Source of the DNA: Halosimplex pelagicum
Lineage (GTDB): Archaea; Halobacteriota; Halobacteria; Halobacteriales; Haloarculaceae
NCBI RefSeq assembly: GCF_013415905.1
Contig: NZ_CP058909.1
Coordinates: forward strand, 3,100,001-3,164,000
Direction of reading: 5' to 3'
Length of the DNA: 64,000 nt
The first letter of the stretch is position 1; each line of letters starts with the position of its first letter. The position numbers and the translations under genes were made by a program. This document shows positions 42,578-52,249 of the stretch, piece by piece. Below the pieces are notes generated by a model. That model was not told the DNA's origin. It was given only the letters and a program-made list of their open reading frames with translations, and ran no database searches.

Positions 42578-44346
42578 CGCCGATCACCGCCGGAACCCCC
42601 GCTCGCGTCGCCATCTGCGCCGACGCCCCCGCCGTCCGTCATCGCGCGGTCGGCGGCGTCGGCGTCCGCGTCGGCCTCCGACGCCGGCCCACTGCCGTCG
42701 GCGTCGACCCCGCCGGTCATCCGCATGCCGACGCGCTCGCGGTCGGCCGCCTCGGGCGTCGTCTCGTGGACGATCTCGCCCTCGTAGATGACCAGCAGGC
42801 GATCGGAGAGGTCGAACAGCTCGTCCAAGTCCTCGGAGATGAGGACGGTCCCGGTGCCCTCGGCACGCTGGTCCAGGATCGCCTCGCGGAGGAACTCGAT
42901 GGCGCCCACGTCGACGCCCCGAGTGGGCTGGTGGGCGACGAGGAGATCCGGGTCCCGGACGAGTTCGCGGCCGAGGATGAGCTTCTGGAGGTTCCCCCCC
43001 GAGAGATCGCCGGCGGGCACTTCGCGCACGTCGTGGACGCCGCGCACGTCGAACTCGTCGACGATCTCCTCGGCGTAGCGGGCCAGTTCGTCGTAGTCGA
43101 GGAACGGGCCGTCGTCGAAGCGGTCGTCGCGCAGTTCCTTCAGCGCCGCGTTGTGCATCACCGACAGCTCCTCGGCGCAGCCGTACTCGTGGCGGTCCTC
43201 GGGGACGAACGAGACGCCGCCGTCGACGAACGCCCGCGCCGGCTCGCCCGTCAGGTCGCGCCCGCCGACCGCGATGGTCCCGGCGGTCGGGTCGCGGACG
43301 CCCGCGAGCGCCTCGGCCAGTTCGCGCTGGCCGTTACCGCTCACGCCGGCGATGCCGACGATCTCGCCCGCTCGAACGGAGAGGTCGATGCCGGACAGCG
43401 CCTCGATGCCGCGGTCGTCCTCGGCGCGCAGCCCGTTCGCGTCGAGCACGGGATCGCCGGGTTCGACGCGCTCCTTGTCCAGCGAGAACAGCACCTCGCG
43501 GCCGACCATCATCCGCGCGAGTTCGGCCTGGTCGACCGATCCCGTCTCGACGGTGCCGACGGTCTCGCCCTCGCGAAGGACCGTCACCCGGTCGGTGATC
43601 GCCGTCGCCTCCCCGAGTTTGTGCGTGATGAAGATGATCGAGATGCCGCTGTCGGCCAGCGTCCGCAGCGTCTCGAACAGCCGCTCGGCCTCGTTGGGCG
43701 TGAGCACCGCCGTCGGCTCGTCGAGGATCAGGAGATCCACGTCGCGGTACAGCGCCTTGAGGATCTCGACGCGCTGGCGCTCGCCCACGTCGAGTTCGGC
43801 GACCGGTGCGCGCACGTCCACGTCGAAGCCGTAGTCGTCGGCCAGCGCCTCGATCTCCGCGGCGGAGGCGTCGAGGCCGATAGTGAACCGCTCGGCGAGG
43901 GCGCGGGCGACTCGATTCGTTCGGACGGCGTCGGGGAGCCAGCCGTCCGAATCGCCTTCGGCGTCGGTTCCTCCCGCGTCTGCGCCGCCGGTTCCGCCCC
44001 GATCGCGGAACGGGCCGGCGGGTTCGCGCTCGCCGAGGACGACGTTCTCGGCGACGGAGAGTCGCGGGATGAGCTTGAAGTGCTGGTGGACCATGCCGAT
44101 GCCCCGATCGATCGCGTCCTGGGGCGAGTCCAGATCGAGGGGTTCGCCGCCGAGGTGGACGCTCCCGGCGTCGGCGTCGTAGAGGCCGTAGAGCACTTTC
44201 ATGAGGGTACTCTTGCCGGCGCCGTTCTCGCCGAGGAGGCCGTGGATCTCGCCGCGGCGGACGGAGAAGTCGACGTCGTCGTTGGCGACGACGCCCGGGA
44301 ACTCTTTTCGGACGCCCGACATCCGGAGGAACGGGTCCTCGTCCAT
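42574..44346 (-). CDS. ABC transporter ATP-binding protein, double-domain (nucleoside)
   Basis: 590 aa with two ATPase domains. The first has Walker A GENGAGKST (about 37), signature-like LDVGERQRVEI and Walker B LLILDEPTAVL. An insertion (about 105-150), rich in Gly/Asp/Ala, sits between Q-loop and signature. The second has GVSGNGQREL (degenerate Walker A, typical of this family), LSGGNLQK and a VAHQPTRGVD Walker B. The C-terminal 40 residues are acidic and disordered. Start ATG 44346. Confidence 0.88.
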   Translation of the reverse strand: MDEDPFLRMSGVRKEFPGVVANDDVDFSVRRGEIHGLLGENGAGKSTLMKVLYGLYDADAGSVHLGGEPLDLDSPQDAIDRGIGMVHQHFKLIPRLSVAENVVLGEREPAGPFRDRGGTGGADAGGTDAEGDSDGWLPDAVRTNRVARALAERFTIGLDASAAEIEALADDYGFDVDVRAPVAELDVGERQRVEILKALYRDVDLLILDEPTAVLTPNEAERLFETLRTLADSGISIIFITHKLGEATAITDRVTVLREGETVGTVETGSVDQAELARMMVGREVLFSLDKERVEPGDPVLDANGLRAEDDRGIEALSGIDLSVRAGEIVGIAGVSGNGQRELAEALAGVRDPTAGTIAVGGRDLTGEPARAFVDGGVSFVPEDRHEYGCAEELSVMHNAALKELRDDRFDDGPFLDYDELARYAEEIVDEFDVRGVHDVREVPAGDLSGGNLQKLILGRELVRDPDLLVAHQPTRGVDVGAIEFLREAILDQRAEGTGTVLISEDLDELFDLSDRLLVIYEGEIVHETTPEAADRERVGMRMTGGVDADGSGPASEADADADAADRAMTDGGGVGADGDASGGSGGDRR

Positions 44347-44589
44347 TACGATACCGGACGGCTTCGAACGTCCTTGAAGATACCGTTCCGCGACGGCCGC
44401 CGTGGGAGTGGTTCGCGGGGTAGCGGCTCCCAGGCGGCCGACCCTAGAGGGTCTCGATAGTCCTAATAGAGCTACGCAGTCCGCTATAGGCAACCTTATC
44501 AATTCCCACGGGTGCCTATCGGACGAGGAGCGGTCGGCCGGGCCCGGTCGACGGGTCGCGGGCCGGCGGCGACAGTCACGGGACACAAC
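44347..44589. promoter_or_regulatory. Divergent promoter region, nucleoside transporter
   Basis: 240 bases between the divergent ATPase and binding-protein genes, with AT-richer stretches near 44455-44505, including CTATAGG and CCTTATCAATTCC. These could be TATA regions for the binding-protein gene, giving a leader of about 60 to 80 bases. No operator pattern is clear. Confidence 0.4.
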
Positions 44590-45690
44590 ATGGCGACAGA
44601 CATCACACGACGACGGGCGATCAAGGCACTGGGACTCGCGGGCGCGACCGGACTGGCTGGCTGTTCGTCGGGCGGCGACGGGACGGCCACGAGCGGCGAC
44701 GGTGGGGGCGGCACGGACGGTAGCGACACCGTCCGCGCCGCGTTCGTCTACAACTCCGAGGTCGGCGACCAGGGCTGGTCGTGGGCCCACGACCAGGGCC
44801 GCCAGGCCGTCGCCGAGGAGTACGACTGGCTGGAGACGGCCCACACCGAGGCCGTCGCGCCGGCCGACTCGCGGACCGTCTTCGAGCAGTACGTCCAGGA
44901 GGACTACGACATCGTCTTCGGCAACACGTTCGGCTACATGGACACGATGGTGTCGGTCGCCGAGGAGAGCCCCGACACCCTCTTCGAGCACTGCTCGGGC
45001 TACCAGACCAGCGAGAACCTCGGCCGGTACTTCGGCCGGATGTACCAGGCGCGCTATCTCGCCGGCATCGCCGCCGGCATGCTGACCGAGGCGAACTCGC
45101 TGGGCTACGTCGCGGCGCTGCCCATCGCGGAGGTCGTCCGCGGCATCAACGCCTTCACGCTCGGGGCGCGGTCGGTCAACCCCGAGGCGACGACGAAGGT
45201 GCGCTGGACGAACACGTGGTACGACCCGCCCACCGAGCAGGAGGCGGCCAACGCGCTCATCGACCAGGGCGTCGACGTGATGGCCCAGCACCAGGACTCC
45301 GCCGCGGCCGTCCAGGCCGCCGCCGACGCGGACATCTGGGCGACCGGCTACGACGCGCCGATGCTCGAACAGGGCGGCGACAACTACGTCACCTCCCCGA
45401 TCTGGAACTGGGAGGAGTTCTACGGTCCCACCCTCGAAGCCGTCCACGACGGCTCGTGGGAGTCGGACTTCTACTTCGAGGGGCTCGAAAGCGACATCAT
45501 CGGCCTCTCGGAGTGGGGACCGGAGGTGCCCGACGACGTGAAATCGAGCGTCGACGAGACCCACTCGGCCATCGAGAGCGGCGACGCGGACGTGTGGGCC
45601 GACAGCAAGTTCGCCGACGCCGACGACGAGACGCTGTTCCAGGACATGAGCAGCTACGTCGAGGGCGTCGAGGGTTCGGTTCCGGAGTAA
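44590..45690 (+). CDS. BMP-family substrate-binding lipoprotein
   Basis: 366 aa, ATG 44590. The Tat signal (TRRRAIKALGLAG) ends in the lipobox LAGC (Cys about 25), so it is a lipid-anchored extracellular protein. After a Gly/Ser linker come the BMP/PnrA-type domains: VRAAFVYNSEVGDQGWSWAHDQG (shortened: VYN-GDQGWSWAHDQG) and LGYVAALPIAEVVRGINAF. BMP proteins mainly bind purine nucleosides. Divergent from the transporter genes it serves. Confidence 0.88.
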   Translation: MATDITRRRAIKALGLAGATGLAGCSSGGDGTATSGDGGGGTDGSDTVRAAFVYNSEVGDQGWSWAHDQGRQAVAEEYDWLETAHTEAVAPADSRTVFEQYVQEDYDIVFGNTFGYMDTMVSVAEESPDTLFEHCSGYQTSENLGRYFGRMYQARYLAGIAAGMLTEANSLGYVAALPIAEVVRGINAFTLGARSVNPEATTKVRWTNTWYDPPTEQEAANALIDQGVDVMAQHQDSAAAVQAAADADIWATGYDAPMLEQGGDNYVTSPIWNWEEFYGPTLEAVHDGSWESDFYFEGLESDIIGLSEWGPEVPDDVKSSVDETHSAIESGDADVWADSKFADADDETLFQDMSSYVEGVEGSVPE

Positions 45691-45801
45691 CGCGGGTCGC
45701 CCCGTCCGGGCGGCTCCGCCACGCCGACTTCGGGGCCCGACCGCCGGCCGCCGTGGCCGGCGAATGAGGAGCTTTTTCCCGTCGCTCGGATACCGGCAGG
45801 C

Positions 45802-46347
45802 ATGGAACGGCTCCGCGAGTCCCTGCACGAGGCACCTATCATCGACAAGGGCGGCTACGAGTACCTCGTCCACCCCATCAGCAACGGCGTGCCGATGCTC
45901 GACCCCGCACTGCTGCGCGAGGTCGTCGTCGGTATCGTCCGCAACGCCGACCTCGACGTGGACAAGATCGTCGCCCCCGAGGCGATGGGCATCCACGTCG
46001 CCACCGCCCTGTCGCTGCAGACCGACGTTCCGCTCGTCGTCATCCGCAAGCGCGAGTACGGCCTGCCCGAGGAGGTCTCCCTGGAGAAATCGACGGGCTA
46101 CTCCTCCTCGGAGATGTACATCAACGACATCGAGGACGGAGACCGAGTCCTGATCGTCGACGACCTGCTGTCGACCGGCGGGACGCTCGCCGCGATCACC
46201 GAGGCGCTCGACGACATCGGCGCCGACGTGGCCGACATCGTCGTCGTGCTCAACAAGGTCGGCGAGAGCGCCCTCGACGACACCGACTACGAGGCGACCA
46301 GCCTGCTCGACATCACCGTCGAGGACGGCGAGGTCACCGTCCACTGA
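45802..46347 (+). CDS. hpt: Hypoxanthine/guanine phosphoribosyltransferase
   Basis: 181 aa purine salvage enzyme of the archaeal Hpt/Apt-like type. [21 protein letters not shown] is the usual start (first 20 residues). The PRPP-binding loop is [14 protein letters not shown] (about 113-126). It makes IMP/GMP from free bases and PRPP. It fits the neighbouring nucleoside transporter. Ends in a 14-base convergent overlap with the beta-propeller gene. Confidence 0.88.
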   Translation: MERLRESLHEAPIIDKGGYEYLVHPISNGVPMLDPALLREVVVGIVRNADLDVDKIVAPEAMGIHVATALSLQTDVPLVVIRKREYGLPEEVSLEKSTGYSSSEMYINDIEDGDRVLIVDDLLSTGGTLAAITEALDDIGADVADIVVVLNKVGESALDDTDYEATSLLDITVEDGEVTVH

Positions 46348-47710
46348 GCCGCGGCCCGGCGCTTTCTTCGAGCGGTCGGAGCCTGTGACCGCAGGCGCAG
46401 TTGCCGATGCAGTAGGTGGTGTCGGCCTCGCCCGCGTCGAGGCCGACCGCGGCCATCGCGGCGAGCAGACTCGCCGACCCGTCGGGTTCGGGGCGGACGC
46501 GGGCCGCCGTCGCGCCGTAGGGGGCCGACCCCACCGAGATTCGCTCGACCAGTTCTCGCGAGTCGGCGTCGATCACTGCCACCTCGTCGCTCGTCTGGAC
46601 CGGGACGTACAACTTCTCGCGAGCGGGGTCCCAGGTGCCCGCGAACGCCGACCCGCCGAGTTCGATGCGGCCGGACACCTCCTGGGCCTCGATGTCGATC
46701 ACGGACACGTCGTCCGTCCCCGGCGTGAAGACGTAGCCGTAGCGCGAGTCGGGGCCGACCTCGCTGGTGAGCGCGCCCTCCCCGAGCCCGTCGGCGTCCG
46801 GGGTCAGCTGCGCCAGGAGTTCCGGGCTCGCGGGATCGCTCGTGTCCCAGAGACTCTCGGTCCCCGTCCGATGCTCGACTATCAGGCGGTCGCCGCTCGG
46901 CGCGACCGTCCCCATCCACGGCGCCGAGGCGGCGTCGCCGCTGCTTCCGCCGTCGCCACCCGTCGCGGGCACGTCGACCTGCCGCTCGATCTCGAACGGG
47001 TCCAGCCGGAGGACGGTCAACGTGTCGCCGAAGAGATCGGGGACGTAGGCGAACTCCCCGTCGGGGTGGACCGTCACGTCGCAGGGCCCCGGTCCCTCGC
47101 GGTCGCCGCGGCCACCCTCGTCCGTCCGGTCGAGTTCGGCGGTCGCCTCGCCGAACGTCTCCGACCCGCGGTCGGCGTCGACCAGGAGGTTCGCGTGGGC
47201 GGGCTCGCGGGCACTGACGACCACGCTCGCCCCGTCGGGGGTCAGCTCCTGCCAGTTCGACCCCGACCCCGTCTCGACGCGTGCGACCTCCGAGAGCGAC
47301 CCCGCCGCGACCGCGCGGACGCCGCGGCCGACGTTGAGCCACAGCGGGTCCTCGGGAGCGGTGGTCAGGTCGGGCGCGTACTGGTTCGACGGGAACGACG
47401 AGGACAGGCCGACGTGCTGGGTGTCGACCACCTCGTCGCGGGCGGGGTCGACCAGGCTCACCGTCGCGTCGCCCGTGTTGAAGACGACGACCGTGTCGCC
47501 GCCGGTGGCGTCGCCGTCCGCGGTGGCGGTGGCCGTCCCGCCGTCGGACCTGTCGCCCGAACAGCCGGCGGTGAGCGCGGCGCCAGCGGTCGCCGAGCCC
47601 GCGAGCAACCCCCGGCGGGAGACGTTCGCTCGGCCGTCACCGGCGCCATCCGCTGCCCCACCGCGCCCCTCGCGGTTCGGATACAGCCGCGCCTCGTCGC
47701 CGTCGGTCAT
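46334..47710 (-). CDS. Beta-propeller lipoprotein (YncE/cytochrome D1-like)
   Basis: 458 aa. Tat signal [11 protein letters not shown] (about 29) and lipobox TAGC (about 49). The mature part has YncE-like beta-propeller repeats: [58 protein letters not shown] and [18 protein letters not shown]. The C-terminus has CIGNCACGH (about 437-445), a compact Cys/His group that could bind metal. NirF/NirN-like propellers look similar, but no heme motif is present. Role unknown. Confidence 0.75.
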   Translation of the reverse strand: MTDGDEARLYPNREGRGGAADGAGDGRANVSRRGLLAGSATAGAALTAGCSGDRSDGGTATATADGDATGGDTVVVFNTGDATVSLVDPARDEVVDTQHVGLSSSFPSNQYAPDLTTAPEDPLWLNVGRGVRAVAAGSLSEVARVETGSGSNWQELTPDGASVVVSAREPAHANLLVDADRGSETFGEATAELDRTDEGGRGDREGPGPCDVTVHPDGEFAYVPDLFGDTLTVLRLDPFEIERQVDVPATGGDGGSSGDAASAPWMGTVAPSGDRLIVEHRTGTESLWDTSDPASPELLAQLTPDADGLGEGALTSEVGPDSRYGYVFTPGTDDVSVIDIEAQEVSGRIELGGSAFAGTWDPAREKLYVPVQTSDEVAVIDADSRELVERISVGSAPYGATAARVRPEPDGSASLLAAMAAVGLDAGEADTTYCIGNCACGHRLRPLEESAGPRLSGR

Positions 47711-47803
47711 ACCCGTGCCTGGGACCGTCCGGGAAAATAGCTGCTGGTGGCGTGCGCGGGTCGCGCGAACGCGAACGGCGCGGCCGCGGGGCCGACCGCC
47801 CCG

Positions 47804-48781
47804 TCACTCCCCGGGCGTGACGACCTGGTTCCGGAGGCCGTCTGCCCGTCCGTCCTCGATCCGCTCGACGTTCTCCACGAGGATGTCGGCGAGTCGATCC
47901 CAGTAGTTCGGCGTCGAGCCGGCGTTGTGCGGCGTGATCCGGACGTTGTCGAACTCCCAGAGCGGGTGGTCAGCGGGCAGCGGCTCCGGGTCGGTCACGT
48001 CCAGCGCCGCGCCCCCGAGCTTGTTTCCGCGGACCGCGTCGACCAGCGCCTCGGTGTCGACGATCGGCCCCCGACCGACGTTGACGAGGACGGCCTCGGG
48101 CGGCATCGCCGACAGCTCGCCGTCGCCGACGAGCCCGCGCGTCTCGTCGGTCAGCGGCGCCGCGACGACGACGTACTCCGAGCGCGACAGCGCCCCCTGG
48201 AACGCCTCCCGGTCGGTGAACCCGACGACCTCGTCGGTCGGGCCGCCCTTCTCCGGGCTGTAGCGGGCGCCGATCGTCTCGACGCCGAACCCGTCCAGTC
48301 GCTCGACGACGGCCTCGCCGATGGCGCCCATGCCGACGACCGTCACCGTCGAGCCCTGAAACTCGCCGCCGCGGAAGTGCTGCCAGGTGTGCTCCCGCTC
48401 GCGGCGCCACCCCTCGTCGAGCCGCCGGGCGAAGCCCAGCAGCCACCCGATCACCTGTTCGGCGATGTTCGGGCCGTGGACGCCCGAGGCGTTGGTGACG
48501 GCGACGCCGCGCTCGCGGAAGGCGTCGAGCGGCAGGTGACCCACCCCGGCGGAGCCGCCGGCGAACAGTTCGAGGTCGTCGGCGCGCGCGAGCAGCTCCT
48601 CGTCCATGTGCATCCCGGTGACGATCCGGGCCGTGCCGATCGTCTCCCGGGTCTCCCCCTCCGTCCGCGGGAGTTTGACATGGTAACTCGGGAGCCGCGA
48701 CCGGAGCTCCGCGGCGTACTCGCTCGCCGGGACCCCGTGTGCGGGCTGGTTCAACACGACGATCCGGTCCGATTCGGTCAT
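47804..48781 (-). CDS. D-2-hydroxyacid dehydrogenase
   Basis: 325 aa, start ATG 48781. The NAD(P) loop is VGMGAIGEAV (about 148-157). The catalytic Arg is probably in VNVGRGPIVDTEALVDA (about 225), Glu in DVTDPEPLPADHPLW, and His in ITPHNAGST (about 290). It interconverts 2-oxoacids and D-2-hydroxyacids; the substrate is open. A similar haloarchaeal enzyme is known from Haloferax mediterranei. Confidence 0.85.
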   Translation of the reverse strand: MTESDRIVVLNQPAHGVPASEYAAELRSRLPSYHVKLPRTEGETRETIGTARIVTGMHMDEELLARADDLELFAGGSAGVGHLPLDAFRERGVAVTNASGVHGPNIAEQVIGWLLGFARRLDEGWRREREHTWQHFRGGEFQGSTVTVVGMGAIGEAVVERLDGFGVETIGARYSPEKGGPTDEVVGFTDREAFQGALSRSEYVVVAAPLTDETRGLVGDGELSAMPPEAVLVNVGRGPIVDTEALVDAVRGNKLGGAALDVTDPEPLPADHPLWEFDNVRITPHNAGSTPNYWDRLADILVENVERIEDGRADGLRNQVVTPGE

Positions 48782-48912
48782 GGTTGCGTGTCGGCCGTGA
48801 CCCCGATAAGCGTTCGCGCGACCGAGGAACTCGCCGGCTCGTCGCGCCCGATCCGTCCCGGGTGCGACGGCCCGACCGAACCCTTTAGCCCCTCCCCGCC
48901 CCACCGCCGGCC

Positions 48913-49995
48913 ATGCACCGACGCTTCGTCTCCCCCCGCGCCTACGTCCAGGGCGCCGGCGCCCTCGACGACGCGGGCGCCGAGTTCGACCGCCTCGACG
49001 CCGAACGCGCGTTCGTCCTCGGCGGCGACACCGCGCTCGCGACCGCCGGCGACGCCGTCTCGGCCGGGCTCGCCGACGCCGGGATCGACGTGGTCCACAC
49101 CGCCCCGGGCGTCGACCGCTGTACCGACCCCGCCCTCGACGGCCACGTCGACGCCGCCGCGGCCGCCGGCGCGGACCTGGTCGTCGGCGTCGGCGGCGGC
49201 GTCGCGATGGACGTGGCCACCGCCGTCGCCGACCGAATCGACGCGACCATGGCGGTCGTCCCGACCATCGCCAGCACCGACGCGCCCACGAGCACCGTCG
49301 CCGTCGTCTACGACGACGCCGGGAACTTCCGCGAAGTCCGCTACCGCGACCGTAACCCCGAACTCGTCCTCGTCGACACCGCCGTCGTCGCCGCGGCGCC
49401 CGCCCGCTTCCTCGCCTACGGCATGGGCGACGCCATCGCTACGCGGTTCGAGGCCGAGGCCGTCGCCGCCACCGGTAGCCCGACCGACGCCGACGGCGAG
49501 TCGAGTTTCGCCGCCCGGGCGCTCGCCGAGGAGGCCTACCGCCGCGTCCGCGAGCACGGCCCCGACGCGCTGGCCGCCGTCCGCCGCGACGCCGTGACCC
49601 CGGCCGTCGAGCGCGTCGTCGAGGCCAACACCCTCCTCTCCGGGCTGGGCTTCGAGAGCGGCGGCACCGCCGGCGCCCACGCCGTCCAGATCGGGCTCAC
49701 CAACGCCGGCGTCCGCGAACCCCACGGCCTGCTCGTCGGCTTCGGCACCGTCGCCGAACTCCTCGCCCGCGACGCCGAACCCGGGACCGTCGCGGACGTG
49801 CTCGACCTCCTGTTCGAGATCGGCCTCGACGTGACGCTGGCCGAGCTGGGCGTCGGCGAGGGTGACCTGACGGCCGTCGGCGAGGTCGCCTGCGAGCACG
49901 GGATGGATCTGGAGCCCGTCGACGCCACGCCCCGGCGGGTGGCCGACGCCGTCAGGACGGCTGACGAGCTGATCCACGAGCGCCGCGCGGACTGA
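48913..49995 (+). CDS. Glycerol dehydrogenase-family (GldA-like) enzyme
   Basis: 360 aa iron- or zinc-dependent alcohol dehydrogenase. NAD loop VVGVGGGVAMDVATAVAD (about 95), PTIASTDAPTS (about 117), metal ligands in GMGDAIATRFEAEA (Asp) and in GGTAGAHAVQIG and REPHGLLVGFGT (two His). The length is typical. Oxidises glycerol to dihydroxyacetone or a related reaction. The divergent neighbour is a hydroxyacid dehydrogenase. Confidence 0.87.
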   Translation: MHRRFVSPRAYVQGAGALDDAGAEFDRLDAERAFVLGGDTALATAGDAVSAGLADAGIDVVHTAPGVDRCTDPALDGHVDAAAAAGADLVVGVGGGVAMDVATAVADRIDATMAVVPTIASTDAPTSTVAVVYDDAGNFREVRYRDRNPELVLVDTAVVAAAPARFLAYGMGDAIATRFEAEAVAATGSPTDADGESSFAARALAEEAYRRVREHGPDALAAVRRDAVTPAVERVVEANTLLSGLGFESGGTAGAHAVQIGLTNAGVREPHGLLVGFGTVAELLARDAEPGTVADVLDLLFEIGLDVTLAELGVGEGDLTAVGEVACEHGMDLEPVDATPRRVADAVRTADELIHERRAD

Positions 49996-50015
49996 CGCCG
50001 GGGCGACCCGAGCGG

Positions 50016-50672
50016 TCACGGACCCGGTTCCCCGGCCGCGTCGGACTCCGCCTCGATACCCTCGACCAGTCGCGAGTTCAGGGCGGCGTTGATCGGGACG
50101 AGCAGCGCCCAGGTGAGTATTCCCAGCCTCGCGTCCAGTGCGGCAACGCCGATCGAGAGCGCGAACACCAGCGGCGAGACCAGGAACCGCGCGGCCTGGA
50201 TCCTGACGGCCCGAGAGGCGAGCCCCGCTTCGAGCAGGCGCTTCCGCGACGCGTACACCCAGAGCAGCGCGAGACTGAGCCCCGTGAGCGCGAGCACCCC
50301 CGCGACGAACGAGACACCGAATCGGTCGGGATGGGCGCTGAACACGCTCGTGCCGTACGGGACGAACGCCACGAAGAACAGGAAGAACAGGTTCAGCCAG
50401 AGCACTCCTCGGTCGTGTTCCTCGATGTGAACGAACACGCGCCTGTGGAGCGTCCAGTACAGCCCGATCACGGGAAAACTGAGCGCGTACCCGACGAACT
50501 CGTCCCACTGGTCGAACACGAGCGTCTCGACGGTCGCCGACGACGCGCCCGGTGGCACTTCGGGCACGGAGAAGTCGAGCACCAGCAGCGTGATCGCGAT
50601 CGCGACGACGCCGTCCGAGAGCGCGAGCAGTCGGTCCGTCTCCTCGGTTTCACCCCGGAACGTGAGTGCCAT
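50016..50672 (-). CDS. TMEM175-family (DUF1211) potassium channel-like protein
   Basis: 218 aa, six membrane helices. The first helix carries LLALSDGVVAIAITLLVLDF (about 15-34), which has the SDG and hydrophobic pattern that lines the pore in TMEM175 proteins. FVPYGTSVFS follows in the middle. Prokaryotic TMEM175 proteins are leaky K+ channels. One six-helix unit is present, as in bacteria, where it forms tetramers. Confidence 0.83.
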   Translation of the reverse strand: MALTFRGETEETDRLLALSDGVVAIAITLLVLDFSVPEVPPGASSATVETLVFDQWDEFVGYALSFPVIGLYWTLHRRVFVHIEEHDRGVLWLNLFFLFFVAFVPYGTSVFSAHPDRFGVSFVAGVLALTGLSLALLWVYASRKRLLEAGLASRAVRIQAARFLVSPLVFALSIGVAALDARLGILTWALLVPINAALNSRLVEGIEAESDAAGEPGP

Positions 50673-51223
50673 GCGATCGGCTACTCGACCGGGGTACGAG
50701 AGCGTACACCCGGCACATTCGGATCGCCGGCGTGACTGCGATCTGGTCGTCGGGGGTTGTCCTATCGTGTGAACGACTGTGGGGCCCTGTGAGCGGGCGG
50801 TCGACGACCGCTACGGTCTCGATGTCGGCCGTGCTTCGTGGTGGGGCGCTCAAAGGCCCAGCGGCGACCCGATCGAACTCGAATCACCACGGCGAACCAC
50901 GCGGACGACCAGTCTGGAAATGTCCTCCCTAAGGAAGCTATCACGGGCGGCACAGAGAGGCAACGGCTGGTACGTATTCGTGGTTTCTCGACCCCGGGGG
51001 CGCGGTGTTGCAGAATATCGGCGCCGCTACCGGACGAACGGCATTGTATCCGAGTCGGGCGGCGAAGGAATGGGCGCTGCGGGGTCCGGTTCGACTGTCG
51101 GACGAATCGACCTTTCAGGCGTGAAGCAACCGAAATCGGAGGGATGAAACGTGGCCTCTGGCACAACTCTCTATCCTACCCATGACAAAGATTACGCCGG
51201 TTCGGAATTGATGCTTAGGACGA
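50673..51223. other. 550-base gap at the edge of the acquired region
   Basis: No gene recognised in any frame, although some frames are open. GC content falls across it. It may be a decayed gene or the left junction of the accessory segment. I see no tRNA sequence and no direct repeat that I can prove as an attachment site. Confidence 0.45.
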
Positions 51224-51712
51224 ATGGCAGACTCGTTGTGGTATCCATCGGTTGAGGATGTCCTCGCTATCCACGACGACATCGTCTCTGAGTATCCCGA
51301 TACCGACTCCGGTGTGGCGAACCGAGGGGACATCGAATTCGCGCTGGACTATATCGAAGAGGGGAGCTTCGGTGCGGTACCGGAGACGCTCCACGAGAAG
51401 GCGTTTCACCTCCTCCGACTCCTCGTTGCGAATCACCCTTTTGTCGACGCGAACAAGCGCACCTCGCTCAACACGGCGGTCGTGTTCTATTTTCTCAATG
51501 GCTACCGGTTCGAGTACGACGACGAAATCAGGTCTATTTTGAAGCAATTCGGTACCGACGAGGCGACCGTCGATGAGGAAAGAACTATCGAGTATCTCCG
51601 CTCCCACACGGAAGAACTGGACCTGATAGGCGAGATCGAGGACTGGCGCGAGGACCTCGTTCGGTACGGACTAGAACAGTTGACCGACGATCTGTCGGAC
51701 CCGAACGATTAA
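51224..51712 (+). CDS. Doc/Fic-family toxin
   Basis: 162 aa. The Fic active-site motif is HPFVDANKRTS (His 71 to Ser 81). It has the Lys-Arg of Doc-type proteins, where bacterial Doc phosphorylates EF-Tu. FALDYIEEGSFG upstream is also typical of the family. A 46-codon gene follows after 25 bases, and bacterial Doc is normally paired with the antitoxin Phd. It is the first gene of the lower-GC segment. AMPylation cannot be excluded. Confidence 0.85.
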   Translation: MADSLWYPSVEDVLAIHDDIVSEYPDTDSGVANRGDIEFALDYIEEGSFGAVPETLHEKAFHLLRLLVANHPFVDANKRTSLNTAVVFYFLNGYRFEYDDEIRSILKQFGTDEATVDEERTIEYLRSHTEELDLIGEIEDWREDLVRYGLEQLTDDLSDPND

Positions 51713-51737
51713 CCGCGTTCGAGACATCTACTCAGAC

Positions 51738-51878
51738 ATGGCCACTGAAGAAGGGACAGAATCCGCTTCTCCGCTCGACGAAGTGATGGAGGACATCCGT
51801 CGGGAATTAGTTCGGCGTGTCGCGGCGGCCGATCGAGAGTCGAACCGAGACATCTACGACGCGCTCGAAAACGAGTAA
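51738..51878 (+). CDS. Small acidic protein, possible antitoxin
   Basis: 46 aa, from ATGGCCACTGAAGAAGG to TAA at 51876-51878. Sequence features: LDEVMEDIRRELVRRVAAAD forms one or two amphipathic helices and is strongly charged. It begins 25 bases after the Doc-like gene and is probably in the same operon. No Phd or RelB domain is visible, so the antitoxin role is inferred from position only. Confidence 0.5.
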   Translation: MATEEGTESASPLDEVMEDIRRELVRRVAAADRESNRDIYDALENE

Positions 51879-52249
51879 CTCGTACTCTTCGACCTGCATC
51901 TTCGTCGTCTCTTGTCGCTCCCGCCTCGACTGCCCTATTAACTCGACAGCCGCCACGAGAAGTTCGATCAACGATTGATTTTCTCTGTAGTGACTCGTTT
52001 GAGCGGACGCGAGCCTCACCGATGCACCACCCGTCGTTCGACTATCGAACGAAAGCACGATACCCGGTCGTTCGACTGATAATCCACTCACTGTCTTGCG
52101 ATTATCTCGACGAAAATCCATGGGCGCTGCAGGCGCTTGGTATTGGGTGTGACAACTCTTAATTTCGGCCGTTTGAGTGGCTGTAGTGGCTGTTCTGTGA
52201 TGAATAGTAACCGGGGCTCATGGGTTCGCTTACTCGGAGAAATCAAACG
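51879..52249. other. Gap before the first integrase
   Basis: A 104-codon minus-strand frame (51807-52121) covers part of it, with a plausible helix NQSLIELLVAAVELIG, but it overlaps the small acidic gene by 72 bases and no family is recognised. An AT-rich part near 52150-52200 contains the repeat TGGCTGTAG/TGGCTGTTC. An attachment site could lie here but is not proven. Confidence 0.35.

Noticed and set aside
51807..52121. 104-codon minus-strand frame
   Set aside because: It has a plausible helical part but overlaps the small gene after Doc by 72 bases and matches no known family; left undecided and not called.
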